A stretch of 18,537 nt of DNA from Stramenopiles sp. TOSAG23-3 (lineage: Eukaryota; Sar). How positions within the stretch are numbered: position 1 is the stretch's first letter; each line of letters opens with the position of its first letter. A model generated the notes under the pieces. The model made no database searches. It saw only the letters and a program-made list of their open reading frames with translations, and was not told where the DNA came from. Below, piece by piece: positions 1 through 10,300 of this stretch. A program made the translations under genes and the position numbers. Location of the stretch: the NCBI GenBank assembly GCA_900128585.1, contig LT642354.1:3015-21551 (forward strand), written 5' to 3'.

Positions 1-65
1 TAAGTATTTATTTTTATGTTTTTTCCATGTTTAAGAATTTTATGTGCCCAGCGGAATTTTATGTT
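1..65. other. AT-rich 3' flank of the aminotransferase gene
   Basis: This short stretch lies downstream of the minus-strand class V aminotransferase gene. Read on the minus strand it contains an AATAAA hexamer (complement of 7-12), about 55 bases past the stop codon, which would suit a polyadenylation signal. Nothing else is recognisable. The polyadenylation reading is an inference from one AT-rich hexamer. Confidence 0.3.
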
Positions 66-1715
66 TTACTCTTCTTCTCTTTTTCTCTTTCGCACAACGT
101 CATTCTCCAACAATCTATCTTCCTCTCTATCTTTTTTGTCTTGCTCCAGCAATCCATGGTAACTAAATTCGATTTCATGTCCATGACAATTTCTGCTTAA
201 AGCAGAGGTTTTGTCCAATCCCCACTCGTCTATCTGGCAAAGTTCCAGACGGGGGTTGTGGCCGCTGTTGTGATAGTCACGCAGAGTAAACGTTGACGCA
301 GATATAAAATTTGTAGTGCCTAAGTTTTTCGAGATACCCCTTGGCAGTTTTGCCAAGTAGTGGACCCTCGTATGTCTGCAAGACATTTTCAAAATTTCCT
401 TTTTTCCATTCAACAGCTGCAATCTCCTAAATTCGCGCAGAGCACCATTGAAAAGTTTAAGCTCTCTCCGTGTGTTATAAACCTGAGGCGCTACCCTTAA
501 ATATTTGAAGCGTGCGCTGATCACAATGTTTATTTTGTCTTTCAGCCACTTTGAAATTTGCTCTGGAAAGTCAGGGTTGCCACTTTGTTTAATTCCTATA
601 ATATGGTGGTAGTTTTTTACGGTCGTCAGGCCCAAGTAATCGCATTCTCGCTTGATATCGTCTGTCATGAGCGTTTTGATGAGCCAGGAAATGTTTTCGA
701 CACCCCACTCGTACACAATTTTATTTAGTGAATGCGCAAGCATGGGAACTATAAGGGGGTTTATACGACCGCCAGCGCAGAAACGGCTTGCCCCAGCCCC
801 GTAGCGCTCTTCGTACGGTGGATTCCCCGCCTCGCCGTTACTTTGAAATGGTAAGCAGACGTCTCCAGACGCACCTAGCCGTTTGTGCTCATGGTGTTCC
901 AGTGGTACGCCAATGCTGCACCATTTTTTACTGGCATACACCAGGCACATCCCGTACGGACCAAACAAATGTTTATGGATGCTTGCACACACAAAATCAG
1001 GCTTCACTTTCTCCACGTCGAATGGCAAACAACCAATCGACTGGGTCCCGTCAACTACCAAATAAATTTGGTTGTCGTGACAAACTTTCCCAATTCTGTT
1101 TATGTCCAGCACTTCGCCTGAGCACCAATGCACATTTGGCAAAGCGGCAATGGCGATCGCAAGTTTGGGGTTCTGCAAAGCGTTCACTATACTGTCCGTC
1201 AGATCCGTTTCCTCCTCTTCCTCTGTTTCCTTTACAACAAACAGTTCCAACTCCGATTTTTTTGTCAAGCTTTGCCAAGGGTACACGTTGGACGACATTT
1301 GGTCTTCCAAAATTAAAACCTTTTTCCCCGCAAATTCCCAACTAGGATCCTTCTGTTTTTTTAACATTTCTTCATAAATATTTTTTGCCGCAAGAGACAT
1401 GGCGTACGAACATGAGGGGGTGTACGCAATCTGTTCAGGGTCTTGGCAATTCACTAGTGTCGCAAAGGCCTCACGTACTTTGAGCTCATCCTCTTCCTCT
1501 GCAATTGAAGAGGGCGTTTTCATTTGCCGCGCCATCGCCGCCTGGCCCACTTCAAACGTTTTTTTCATCAATGGAGTTCGCGACGCAGCATTTAAATACA
1601 CCCGTGTTATCTTATTAAGTTCATACTTTGGCAAATCAAAGTCATAACGCGCACCCATTACTTTATGCTTCGACCCATATAACATATATAATTCCCTGGT
1701 TGCAAGGGACGACAT
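66..1715 (-). CDS. Class V PLP-dependent aminotransferase-fold protein with C-terminal extension
   Basis: A 549-residue protein of the class V aminotransferase fold (cysteine desulfurase / kynureninase / isopenicillin-N-epimerase group). Residues about 34-436 carry the family pattern: an N-terminal YLNAAS segment, LPNVHWCSGEVLDI, then VVDGTQSIG with the aspartate (about D222) that contacts the pyridine nitrogen, and ASIHKHLFGPYG with the likely Schiff-base lysine (about K248). The C-terminal subdomain ends in LRVAPQVYNTRREL. No SufS-type active-site cysteine loop was seen, so a cysteine desulfurase is unlikely; the substrate cannot be told. Residues about 437-549 form an extension of no recognised domain, ending in a charged, lysine/arginine/glutamate-rich tail. 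The start is the first in-frame ATG; a downstream ATG at 1658 (MGARYDF) has a better initiation context and would also leave the fold intact. Probably cytosolic; no clear targeting peptide. Divergent from the next gene. Confidence 0.82.
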   Translation of the reverse strand: MSSLATRELYMLYGSKHKVMGARYDFDLPKYELNKITRVYLNAASRTPLMKKTFEVGQAAMARQMKTPSSIAEEEDELKVREAFATLVNCQDPEQIAYTPSCSYAMSLAAKNIYEEMLKKQKDPSWEFAGKKVLILEDQMSSNVYPWQSLTKKSELELFVVKETEEEEETDLTDSIVNALQNPKLAIAIAALPNVHWCSGEVLDINRIGKVCHDNQIYLVVDGTQSIGCLPFDVEKVKPDFVCASIHKHLFGPYGMCLVYASKKWCSIGVPLEHHEHKRLGASGDVCLPFQSNGEAGNPPYEERYGAGASRFCAGGRINPLIVPMLAHSLNKIVYEWGVENISWLIKTLMTDDIKRECDYLGLTTVKNYHHIIGIKQSGNPDFPEQISKWLKDKINIVISARFKYLRVAPQVYNTRRELKLFNGALREFRRLQLLNGKKEILKMSCRHTRVHYLAKLPRGISKNLGTTNFISASTFTLRDYHNSGHNPRLELCQIDEWGLDKTSALSRNCHGHEIEFSYHGLLEQDKKDREEDRLLENDVVRKRKREEE

Positions 1716-1971
1716 GAGAACAAACAAAGGGAATGGAATTCAATTACAGTTTAACCATCCATACCATATATTTTTTTGTAAACTTTAACACGTATCTTTT
1801 TAATTTTGTTGTTCAGACAACATATTGACAGGTAGTCCTCGTGCATTTTCATATTACCAATAGATGATAATATTGAAACCTCGCTCCCGCCACCACTACG
1901 CACCCACCCAAAAAATCTTCTTCTATATATTTTATTTTAATCGATCAATCATCATAAATATCTCTCACACT

Positions 1972-2090
1972 ATTTCCTCCTCCTTCCTCCTCCTTCCTCC
2001 TCGCCCACCTCCCAAAAAAAAAAGAAAAAAAAAGAAGAAGAAAAGAAGAAGAAGGAAGAAGAGAATGAAGAACACAAAGAAGAACGAAGA
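1972..2090. repeat. Pyrimidine tract followed by purine tract (CCT/TTC then A/GAA)
   Basis: A run of CCTCCTT-type pyrimidines (about 1972-2012) switches to poly-A and GAA-type purines (about 2014-2090). The two halves are partly complementary and could fold back. The same arrangement recurs near 15128-15353 and 17254-17467. Simple-sequence expansion is the plainest explanation; a promoter role is possible because all three lie in promoter-bearing spacers. Confidence 0.75.
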
Positions 2091-2234
2091 ACCCACCACC
2101 CCCCTCCCTCTGCCACTTCAACACAAACAACAAATCCAACAACAACAATTTTATAAAAAAAATATTTGGTGTGGTTTTGGATAACAGTTCAACTGAATGA
2201 ATTATTGCCGTTGCCTTCTCCATGCAAGGTTGAA

Positions 2235-2247
2235 TATACGCCGTATA
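2235..2247. promoter_or_regulatory. Perfect 13-bp palindrome TATACGcCGTATA
   Basis: A perfect 6+1+6 inverted repeat sits about 150 bases upstream of the ATG of the giant membrane protein and outside the low-complexity tract. Such dyads are typical of sites for dimeric DNA-binding proteins. The symmetry is seen directly; the regulatory role is inference, and a chance palindrome of this size is possible. Confidence 0.25.
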
Positions 2248-2396
2248 GATCCTTCCATTTCAGTCTAGGTTGTATAGGGTCACAACTAAACATTTAATGA
2301 TTCATACCCTGGCTGAAACCCCATAATAAATATTAAACGCAAAATTAAAACACAGTTTTCTTCAACTACCTTTGTTTTGATATTGTGCGGTGCACC

Positions 2397-5300
2397 ATGG
2401 CGTCTCTGACATTACTACAAGGGAAGGGAACTTCATCTGAAAAGGATACCGATACCGCTGTGGGAAAAGGCAGTGCTGGGCTTAGGAATAAAGATGCCAA
2501 AGGGTCGAGAGAGGCTCTATTTCGAACCAAACTGCCTTGTTTGGAAGAGGCAAAAAAGTGCAAAGGAGTGTGCAAGGCTTGCCTTAAAAGTGTCATCATG
2601 GTGTTGACGTTGCAAGACCCACTGGTGTATCACCAGCACTCCGACGATAAAACCGAAGGAGTCTTGCTCGCGGAGCCTGATTTTCGTTGGCCAGATGACG
2701 AGACAGTAGACGGAGAGTACCCGCCTTATGTTAAAGAATCTGCCGGAAAACCCGCATGTTGTTTAAATATATGCTGTTGCTGCGCGTGTCCAGAACGGTT
2801 ATCCTGCAAAAGATTCCACGAAGCATACAAAGAACCAATACGGCCATGGAAAGCGATCCTTAGGCCATTTCTGGTTTTCACTACACCGTGTCTGTCCCTT
2901 CATTTTGAGAACCAACGCAGTCGTGTTTTGGGGGTAATCAACCTGGTTTCAACGTTGTTGATCATCATGCTCTGTGCCACACCAGTAGCAAACATACGAC
3001 TTTCTGGCGGAAACTGCGAATCTGCTTTTGCATATTCACCGATATACAAATCGTACTACTTTGGGGAGACTATGAAGAATTACACTGCTATAAATCAAGA
3101 GCAGTTCACATTGAAAGACTATATATTATCTGATGAATTTAATTCATTAGAGTCGAAGGAGAGAGAAACGGTCTTGGCCAACCAGCAAAACCTTTACGAT
3201 GATTATAAAAGGCACAGTGGGGGGTGGGAGAAGTCGAATATCGGATGCTCCTCCTCGCGTAATAGTTTGTCAAAATCTCTTCGCTACTTCCATAATTCTA
3301 GTCGCTTGGGATTGCCGCATGGCTACAAAACTACCGGTCGCTGTGGTGGTGGTGAGTATTGTTATAGCGGCGACTACGACTGGGTAAGGGAAGAGGAAAA
3401 GAGAAGCAGGCAGGATTTGTATCAGTACTGTTCATTTTATAAACCCGGGGGCTTTAACTTCTTCGACAAACGATCTGGTGATGAGTTGTTTTTCAACATT
3501 GATGTTGATGACCCACAAACGGATTTGAAGGAGACTTACATTGTCTCTGAATTTCGGTTCCAACCGGCTAGTGACAACAAATACCATGGAAAAGGTACGA
3601 ACGACCATTCGTTGGATAATGCGCTTAATAGCTGCAAAAAAGCATGCCAATTTGGCAATTTGGATGCTATCACACGAGCGATGGAAATCAACCCGAACGA
3701 TGAAACGTGCGGAGTTTTTACATCAGCATACGGTTACCCATACAATTTTCGCACCACCCACAATATAACAACGAAGCAGGGAAAGAAATCTTATTTAGAA
3801 GATTTGAAGCGTGCGATTCCTCTGTCCGCAAAGAGCAAGCCTTTGAACGGCCTATCGTCAAAGTCTAGGATACAAGTAAAATCGAATCCTTATAATCTGG
3901 TCCCAGAAGATATGATTAATGGTATTCCACGTCTCTTGCGTATTGCCTTTGTTGGTCTGGCCAATTCAAAAACAGCGCGTAGTTCCGGATGGGGTGGCGT
4001 GTTTTTTTTGAGCGCAGTAGTTGTAGATATTGTTGCATTGGTAGCTAGTCTGGGAGATGTGATCAATTTCTGTCCTGCAATAAAGATCCCAAAATTCAAA
4101 CCGACGACAAATTTGTCTAATTACACGTGTGAATTCAACGAGGAAGTTTTGATGAAAAACGCGTACTTTAAAAACAGAACTTCGGGTCTTGCTTCCAGTT
4201 GTCATGGTTCCAACAAACCATATTTTTGTGGCCCCTTTAAATATTTTCGTAACTTTCCGCAGCAACTAGAACGCCATGGGTTCAAAAAAAAGGAGAAAGA
4301 CCCTTCGGTGCCCAACGCGAGCACTACCTGGACGAAGAATGTTCCGTTAAAGTTTGCAAGTATCGAAAAGGAATCTAGGAAGAAACATGATGTATCGAAT
4401 TTCATACAGCTAATATCAGGTTCCTTCGTTGCAACTTTGTTTTCTGGGTTAAGAGGACTGGCAAAAATGCAGGAGGGCCAAATCACAACGAACGACCTAT
4501 TGCACAAGGACATTAGAACTACTGTCGGAACCCCCTTTCAATTGGAAAAGGAAGCGCTGAATTCCCGGCAAAGTTTTAACTTTGGCTTCGGTTCTGCATG
4601 GATTTTATTAAATTGGCTCAATATTGCATCTCTTTTCCTGGAGCTTATGATCCTTTTTTATGTCTTTTCAGGATGGTTATGCAAAGCACCAAACCTTCTT
4701 TGTGACAAAGTCTGCCCCAATAAATGTCGTAATGTTAGAAAAGAGATTCGGAAAGTGTGGCAGAACACGCCCTGCAAACGAGAGCGGCCGAAACAAAAAC
4801 CAACGCTTTCTTCTTGGCAGCCGGAATTTCACTTTCCAATACGAGTTACAATTGCAGCGGGGCTTGCATTTATGTTGCTTTTGTGCGGCGCAGTACAACT
4901 CTTTAATTTTTGGGGTGCTGCTGCAAACGCAATTCCAGTGTTTGAAGAACAAATTACTACAAGTGTGAACAGCCTTGTGAAGAAATCGGGGGTCATGGGT
5001 AGTCTCGTTTTGTCAAAAAATGTAGCAAAGAAGCAAAATGCTTACATGAGTACGAAGGAGGACATGTATTTCAAAGCTTTCGTCGGCGTTGCCGAAAAGT
5101 TAGACCCGACAATAAATTCTTCGTCCACGTCGACGTTTACGAAGACGTTACAGGATTCATTTAGCTCCTGTCTTGCGCTCTCGGAAATGATTTACTTAGC
5201 AACAATAAAGGCGGAAAAGCAATTCATTGACACGTACAGTGATGTTGTCGACAAGTTGTTGCGCGCAAAAAGCGCCAATAAATTAAATATGCTGAACTCG

Positions 5301-6773
5301 TTAATGCAAGACACCGCCGTGGAGTTTATATCACCTTCAAACAATACTGCGAATGGATGCGAAAAAGAAGCGTCCAAAATATTTCTGCAAGCAAAACCTT
5401 GTCTTTTAAGCTCTTTGAAGAATGCATCGTTCGGTAATTTTACTGAAGCACCAGCAAGAGTTCATTATTTTCTAAATGATACCTGTCCACAAATACTTTG
5501 TGCCGGGGTTCTTGAAACGATGACTGAAACGGGAGCAAACAGAAGAGGGGCAGTCGACGGGACCATGGTTATGCAGGAAATTTTCCAATCGAAAGCGGCG
5601 AAAGATGAGTTTGCCAGGATCCCGGGAATTAACCCCGATTTTTTTAACACGCTCTTAACTAACGGAAAGGGGGAGCGACTGGGACTTCTGTTTGAAATAT
5701 TAGAAGCAGTGTTGGACCCGAGCGGTGAAAGTGGGTTTTCATTAGATAACGCTCAAAATGCAATCTCTAAGATTCGTACGATGTTAAAAGGGCTGGAAGC
5801 CATCGCGCATATGGGAGGTGCGGCAGCCTGGATCGCTTGCTTTATTTCCTTGTGTCAAATTTTTGCTTTCATAAAACGAGTGTATTGGGTAGGACACAAT
5901 CAATTGTCTGCTGTAGTTCGACTCTACGACCCTGTTGTTGGGTACAACAATGCTATTCAATCCAATGAAATGACATTGAAAGATTTGGTCCTACTCCGAG
6001 GGATTTATTTCACAAAACGCGAAATGCGTCACATTGTAGCAAACACCGGGGAACACGATGACAAAGCACAAGTAGCACGGCGGCGATACATGGGGAAAAA
6101 ACTTCGTTACGTTAACTTAACTTCCAGCTCCATGTTCATAGGCGTCTATCCTTTTTCCATTGTTCTGAGTTTTGTGGTAAATTCGTTTTTTCTTTGGTTG
6201 CTCCTCTGCTTACTCGGTATCCCGCTCTATCTAATCGTTCATGTGCCTAATTGGCCGGTATATTTTGCCACTCCGTTATCTGTCATTCTTCCGTTGTTAC
6301 TGTTGATAATAATCAAAGCCCTTGTTCTTTGCTGTGTAAAAGAACGTCTTGGCCTGGCCAAGGCAAGCCACCAAGGATCATCGCACATTGGATCTCTGGG
6401 AGTGTACGATGGAGCATTTACTCTGTTTGGAGCAATCGTTGGGTTTGCACCTGCCATTGTTCGCATTGTTGGCGCGTTGCTAGTAGGGATTATAAAAGTT
6501 TCTCGACTAGACACACCGTTAAGTTACACTTCATTAGACTCTGCGCATAGGTTCTTTTTGGGGGTGCTCGAAGAAATGCGAATGCGCGCTGAGTATCGGG
6601 TCAGGCAACGTTGGTTCGTAGAGCAGCGAAAACAGAATTCGTCAAGAAAGAAAAACTCTTGGGGAGGATTGGAAACCGGGTCTAAAGTAAGCGCAAATAA
6701 CACTGCCGCATCAAAGATCAGCGATGAGATCAGTTTCGAAATGTCCAAACAAAAGGAAACGAGGGGGAATTAG
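2397..6773 (+). CDS. Giant multi-pass membrane protein, possible STRA6-like (RBP-receptor) C-terminal block
   Basis: A 1458-residue surface protein. The start is the ATG at 2397 in an ACCATGG context; an in-frame GTG just upstream is not a likely eukaryotic start. A cytosolic N-terminus carries a cysteine cluster (about 121-137, CCxxxCCCCxCPxxxxC) before TM1 (about 177-199). Hydrophobic segments follow at about 532-552 (ambiguous), 733-758, 814-839, 1137-1161, 1246-1282 (one long or two), 1288-1312 and 1334-1366. Regions 200-731 and 840-1136 have many N-glycosylation sequons (for example N228, N456, N572, N593, N907, N1009, N1027) and cysteines, so they are probably extracellular. A second Cys-rich, basic loop (about 762-796) lies between TMs. 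The tail after the last TM, SRLDTPLSYTSLDSAHRFFLGVLEEM, resembles the end of STRA6/RBP-receptor proteins (RxD...LD...), which move retinol and similar ligands. That assignment is tentative. The last ~90 residues are cytosolic and basic. Tandem with the LRR membrane protein. Confidence 0.85.
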   Translation: MASLTLLQGKGTSSEKDTDTAVGKGSAGLRNKDAKGSREALFRTKLPCLEEAKKCKGVCKACLKSVIMVLTLQDPLVYHQHSDDKTEGVLLAEPDFRWPDDETVDGEYPPYVKESAGKPACCLNICCCCACPERLSCKRFHEAYKEPIRPWKAILRPFLVFTTPCLSLHFENQRSRVLGVINLVSTLLIIMLCATPVANIRLSGGNCESAFAYSPIYKSYYFGETMKNYTAINQEQFTLKDYILSDEFNSLESKERETVLANQQNLYDDYKRHSGGWEKSNIGCSSSRNSLSKSLRYFHNSSRLGLPHGYKTTGRCGGGEYCYSGDYDWVREEEKRSRQDLYQYCSFYKPGGFNFFDKRSGDELFFNIDVDDPQTDLKETYIVSEFRFQPASDNKYHGKGTNDHSLDNALNSCKKACQFGNLDAITRAMEINPNDETCGVFTSAYGYPYNFRTTHNITTKQGKKSYLEDLKRAIPLSAKSKPLNGLSSKSRIQVKSNPYNLVPEDMINGIPRLLRIAFVGLANSKTARSSGWGGVFFLSAVVVDIVALVASLGDVINFCPAIKIPKFKPTTNLSNYTCEFNEEVLMKNAYFKNRTSGLASSCHGSNKPYFCGPFKYFRNFPQQLERHGFKKKEKDPSVPNASTTWTKNVPLKFASIEKESRKKHDVSNFIQLISGSFVATLFSGLRGLAKMQEGQITTNDLLHKDIRTTVGTPFQLEKEALNSRQSFNFGFGSAWILLNWLNIASLFLELMILFYVFSGWLCKAPNLLCDKVCPNKCRNVRKEIRKVWQNTPCKRERPKQKPTLSSWQPEFHFPIRVTIAAGLAFMLLLCGAVQLFNFWGAAANAIPVFEEQITTSVNSLVKKSGVMGSLVLSKNVAKKQNAYMSTKEDMYFKAFVGVAEKLDPTINSSSTSTFTKTLQDSFSSCLALSEMIYLATIKAEKQFIDTYSDVVDKLLRAKSANKLNMLNSLMQDTAVEFISPSNNTANGCEKEASKIFLQAKPCLLSSLKNASFGNFTEAPARVHYFLNDTCPQILCAGVLETMTETGANRRGAVDGTMVMQEIFQSKAAKDEFARIPGINPDFFNTLLTNGKGERLGLLFEILEAVLDPSGESGFSLDNAQNAISKIRTMLKGLEAIAHMGGAAAWIACFISLCQIFAFIKRVYWVGHNQLSAVVRLYDPVVGYNNAIQSNEMTLKDLVLLRGIYFTKREMRHIVANTGEHDDKAQVARRRYMGKKLRYVNLTSSSMFIGVYPFSIVLSFVVNSFFLWLLLCLLGIPLYLIVHVPNWPVYFATPLSVILPLLLLIIIKALVLCCVKERLGLAKASHQGSSHIGSLGVYDGAFTLFGAIVGFAPAIVRIVGALLVGIIKVSRLDTPLSYTSLDSAHRFFLGVLEEMRMRAEYRVRQRWFVEQRKQNSSRKKNSWGGLETGSKVSANNTAASKISDEISFEMSKQKETRGN

Positions 6774-7325
6774 TCGTCTAGCACAGCATTGAATTTAAAG
6801 GAAGGGTGGAAACAAATATTTTATTTCACTTACAATCGCTCTACATTTATTGCCTGTTGTTCTACTTCGTTCTACAAATATTAATTATCAGAAGTCTATT
6901 AATATATGCCCCTATTTCATGTCGTCAAAAGAGGAGGATGGATGATGGCATTTTAGAGAAAATCGTTAAAAAGCGAGGAGATGATGAGATATGTGGAAGA
7001 AGAAGACGCTTGCTTGATTTTTCTTCTTTTTTTTTTAAATCCACACAAGAAGAATGCTTTATTAAGCCGCCGGGGAAAAGTAAGATATATTAAATAAAGA
7101 GAAATATATTATATTAAAAATAATAATCATCCCCAAGAATTAATGTGTATGTATGGAACATTTACTAGTTTTGCAACTACATTGTATTGTGCGTGTGCAT
7201 GACGACTAAGTAATGATTTAGTTTGTTTTTAAGAATTAGTTTGTTTTACTGACTGGTCCAAGAAGAAGAAGAAAGAGCGGCTTGCTTGCAACGAGAAAAC
7301 TTGTTCGGTTCATAGCCCCGGAAAA
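6774..7325. other. Intergenic spacer between the two giant membrane-protein genes
   Basis: An AT-rich spacer holding the 3' end of the upstream gene and the promoter of the LRR protein. It contains short purine tracts (6994-7006, 7260-7277), a pyrimidine tract (7018-7036), the 9-mer GCTTGCTTG twice (7008-7016, 7280-7288), each just after a GAA run, and TTTACTGAC (7245-7253), a motif also seen upstream of the EF-hand gene. A 95-codon reading frame from 6806 starts with GTG and has no protein-like features, so it is not called. Confidence 0.55.
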
Positions 7326-10300
7326 ATGCTTCGCGAAAATTCACGAGGGGTAGTGTACCACAACCCATTGTTTTCAGGTATGAACAAAGGCGACTCTGCA
7401 AAACCTGGGTTTGGTTTTAGACAACTGTTGCGCAGGTACAAAAAAGCAACGTGCCTGGTTGCAACCATTTCCTTTGCGATCGTTTTTGTTGTGCTGCCGC
7501 ACCTAAGTCTTGGCGGCGATAGCTTTCATGAGAGCGGATTCCCTTTAACTACCACCAAGCTCTTGCTTTTAGTGTTCACGGGCGTGTTTCAACATTACCT
7601 GGTGCTGTTTTTGCTGTTCGCTCCAGGCGACAACGTGTCTCGTGCCCTGCGCCAATGCAACAAACTACTGCTTTTTGTTTTTGTGGTATGGGTTTCGTTT
7701 GGGCCTGGGGAACAATTAACGGACTCTACCCAAACAGAAAAGCAGCACAAAATGCTGGGTATCGGAAATTGTAGTTTGCTAAATGACATCCCGGAACAAT
7801 TTGTTGACTTGAATGCGCCAATTGAAGGCAATCAACTGTATATTTACAAATACAAGGCAGAATTCTATCCCATTGTGTATGAGAAGACTAGTATGATTTT
7901 AAACCTATTGGAAACTGTGTATCCCTTGCTGATGCGATCGACCAGACGTCAAATGACCGACGAATGTGAAAAGGTTACATCAAGTTATGCACTGCTTATG
8001 ATATTTCGTCCGTGTGGTCAGTATTGTCAAGAGGCACAATATTTATGCAATAGCAGCTGCTCTAACCCATGCTTTAAACACACCTTGGAGGACGCATTTG
8101 GCCACGGTTCAACTTTTTCCGAGATTTCTGAAATTGCTGCAGATGAATGGACCGGTCGTTACGGGTCTATAATCAATGGTTACCTCAATGGTGCTTGGCC
8201 AGAGAGCACTGAATTGGACCGAACAAAATTTTCCGAACAGTTTCTGTCCTTATTTTGGGAACGTGTCAAGCAACAAGCTGAACTGTACAAAAATAACAGC
8301 TTGTGTAAGCCTATCTCTGCACTGGACAACCGTGAGTCGTGTTTTGCTCTCAATGGCGAAGTATACAGTTCAAGCACAAACAAAGACCACAGGATCGGAG
8401 AAGAGCTCAGTTGCAACAAAACAGACCAAAATGGCCAAATAAACCGCGGAAGTAGCCCCCGCCAGCAACAGACACAGAACAGCGGGGTTGCATTTTTATG
8501 GATATCAACAGTCGCCTTTTACGCTAACGCACTGTGGTCCATTGTAACGTGGTATAGACTTTCACAAACATATCCCGCGAATAGGAACGAATATCCACTG
8601 GGTTCTTGCAAAAAAATATCCTTGGTCGGCATGGGGTTGATTGGGTATATGTTTTCGGCGGCGACAATACATATGATCATTATGGTAGAAGGGGAGCACG
8701 ATCCCCAAACGAGCGAGCCAACAATTCAGTTGCAATGTGTGTACATGTTCCTTTGTGTCCCAGTCATATTGTGTGCATCGATTGCAACTACCACTGTTGC
8801 CACAAGCATTCAAGGGACAGGCCAATCCATCAAAAACAAAAAACATTCTGCAAAGAAATCTCGCTCCTTAATGTTGGTTAATTTTACGCGAATTGTTGCA
8901 ATGTACCAGCAGCAAACGTCCCCAAGGAATGGGCCTTGGTTTCTGACCAAAATAATATTTTGGGAATGTTTTGAAGTATGCATTCAATTTACGTCGCTCC
9001 ATTTACAGTCTCGAAACCACACATTAAGTTATGTTCTGGTCATATCATGTCTTTTGTGGATCAACATGATGGTCACGACTGCAATTTTTTACAGAAAACT
9101 CTTTGATGCCAATGCAAAGATGTGGAAGAACGCGGAAATCCTGGGTGTGGACACGGTTATTGATACCCTGTACTTTGCAACAAATGTATACTTTCTCACT
9201 GGCAAAGACTTATACAGTGATAAGGTCCCTTTTGTGACGTCGGTGGTTGGGTCCCTCTCTATTGCATGGCCAGTATTGTGCGTGGTTTTGCGCATTCGCT
9301 CTGTCGCCCGCTTGATTGTTTTAAAAATAGGAGAAAACGCGGCCCCAAATTTAAGTTTTCATGGCCACAAGGAACGTTCAAAGACGGGAAAGAGGTACTC
9401 TGTGTTATGGTCCGTAATGTGGGTGGTGACAGTGTCATTCAGCGCCCAGTTCGTGTTTTTACTTATTGGTGCGGTCCAGCTCAACGCTCATTGCTCAAAT
9501 GAGCTTGGCGAAGCTTTATGGAGTGGAGCACATCCAAAACATACGTTTGTGAATGGTTTATATGGGGAGCAAGACTGCAATTTCAGGGCCATCACCCACA
9601 TTGTTGCCCCTGAAAAGGGCATAAAGAGCATATCCCCGTCCATTGGGAAGTGTACCAGCATAATCGCCCTTGACTTGAAACATAATGCGATCTCAGACTT
9701 ACCTCGAGAGCTGATTTTGATGGAATCAATTGGAAGTGTTGAACTACTTGGAAACCCAGTGAGTTTGGTTTTGAATGCATCAAACATGGCACTCGGCAGG
9801 GGTGTGGGCAACTACGACATTCCTGCGTTCATCCAGCAGCACTTGAGCAGAACGATCAAAGTGTTGGATTTATCAAACAACCAAATTAGTAAAATAGGAG
9901 ACAGTGTTTCAAAGTTCAAACACCTTCAGACATTGATTTTGTCAAATAACAATTTGAAACCAGACAGACTCTCCTGGAGGATAGTAAATTTGCACGGGGT
10001 CCTTGACAGGTTCCTGTTTGAGGGAAATCCAGTTTCCACATACCTTGATTGGTCTAATCAAGGCGGTTTTAAACGGGGGTATAAGAACGGCGAACGTTCT
10101 ATGCGAAACGCCGTAGCATTCCTGAGCGTTTTTTTTGCACCGTCAATTCGATCGTTAAATCTGTCAAACAATGACTTTACAAAGCCCATGGTTGAGGACA
10201 TGCTGTATGACCTTACCGGCCTTCAATCCCTTGACTTATCGATGAATAAGCAAATAAAGTCTGGCCCCGCTGCTCCACTTCGGTTTAATTTATCTGAACG

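Larger units (their letters stand above)
1716..2396. other. Divergent intergenic/promoter region
   Basis: This spacer separates two divergently transcribed genes, so it should hold both promoters. It is AT-rich apart from a pyrimidine-then-purine low-complexity block (1972-2090) and a 13-bp palindrome (2235-2247). Short ORFs here are made of the low-complexity codons and start with poor contexts, so I do not call a gene. No RNA gene is seen. Confidence 0.6.

Noticed and set aside
788-1345. 185-codon plus-strand ORF opposite the aminotransferase gene
   Set aside because: Antisense shadow of a conserved enzyme, with no recognisable protein features.
1864-2184. Plus-strand ORF with a K/R-rich centre
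   Set aside because: It is a translation of the poly-A/GAA low-complexity tract.
6806-7093. 95-codon plus-strand ORF after the giant membrane gene
   Set aside because: It begins with GTG, is AT-rich and includes simple-sequence tracts; it is most likely 3' flank.
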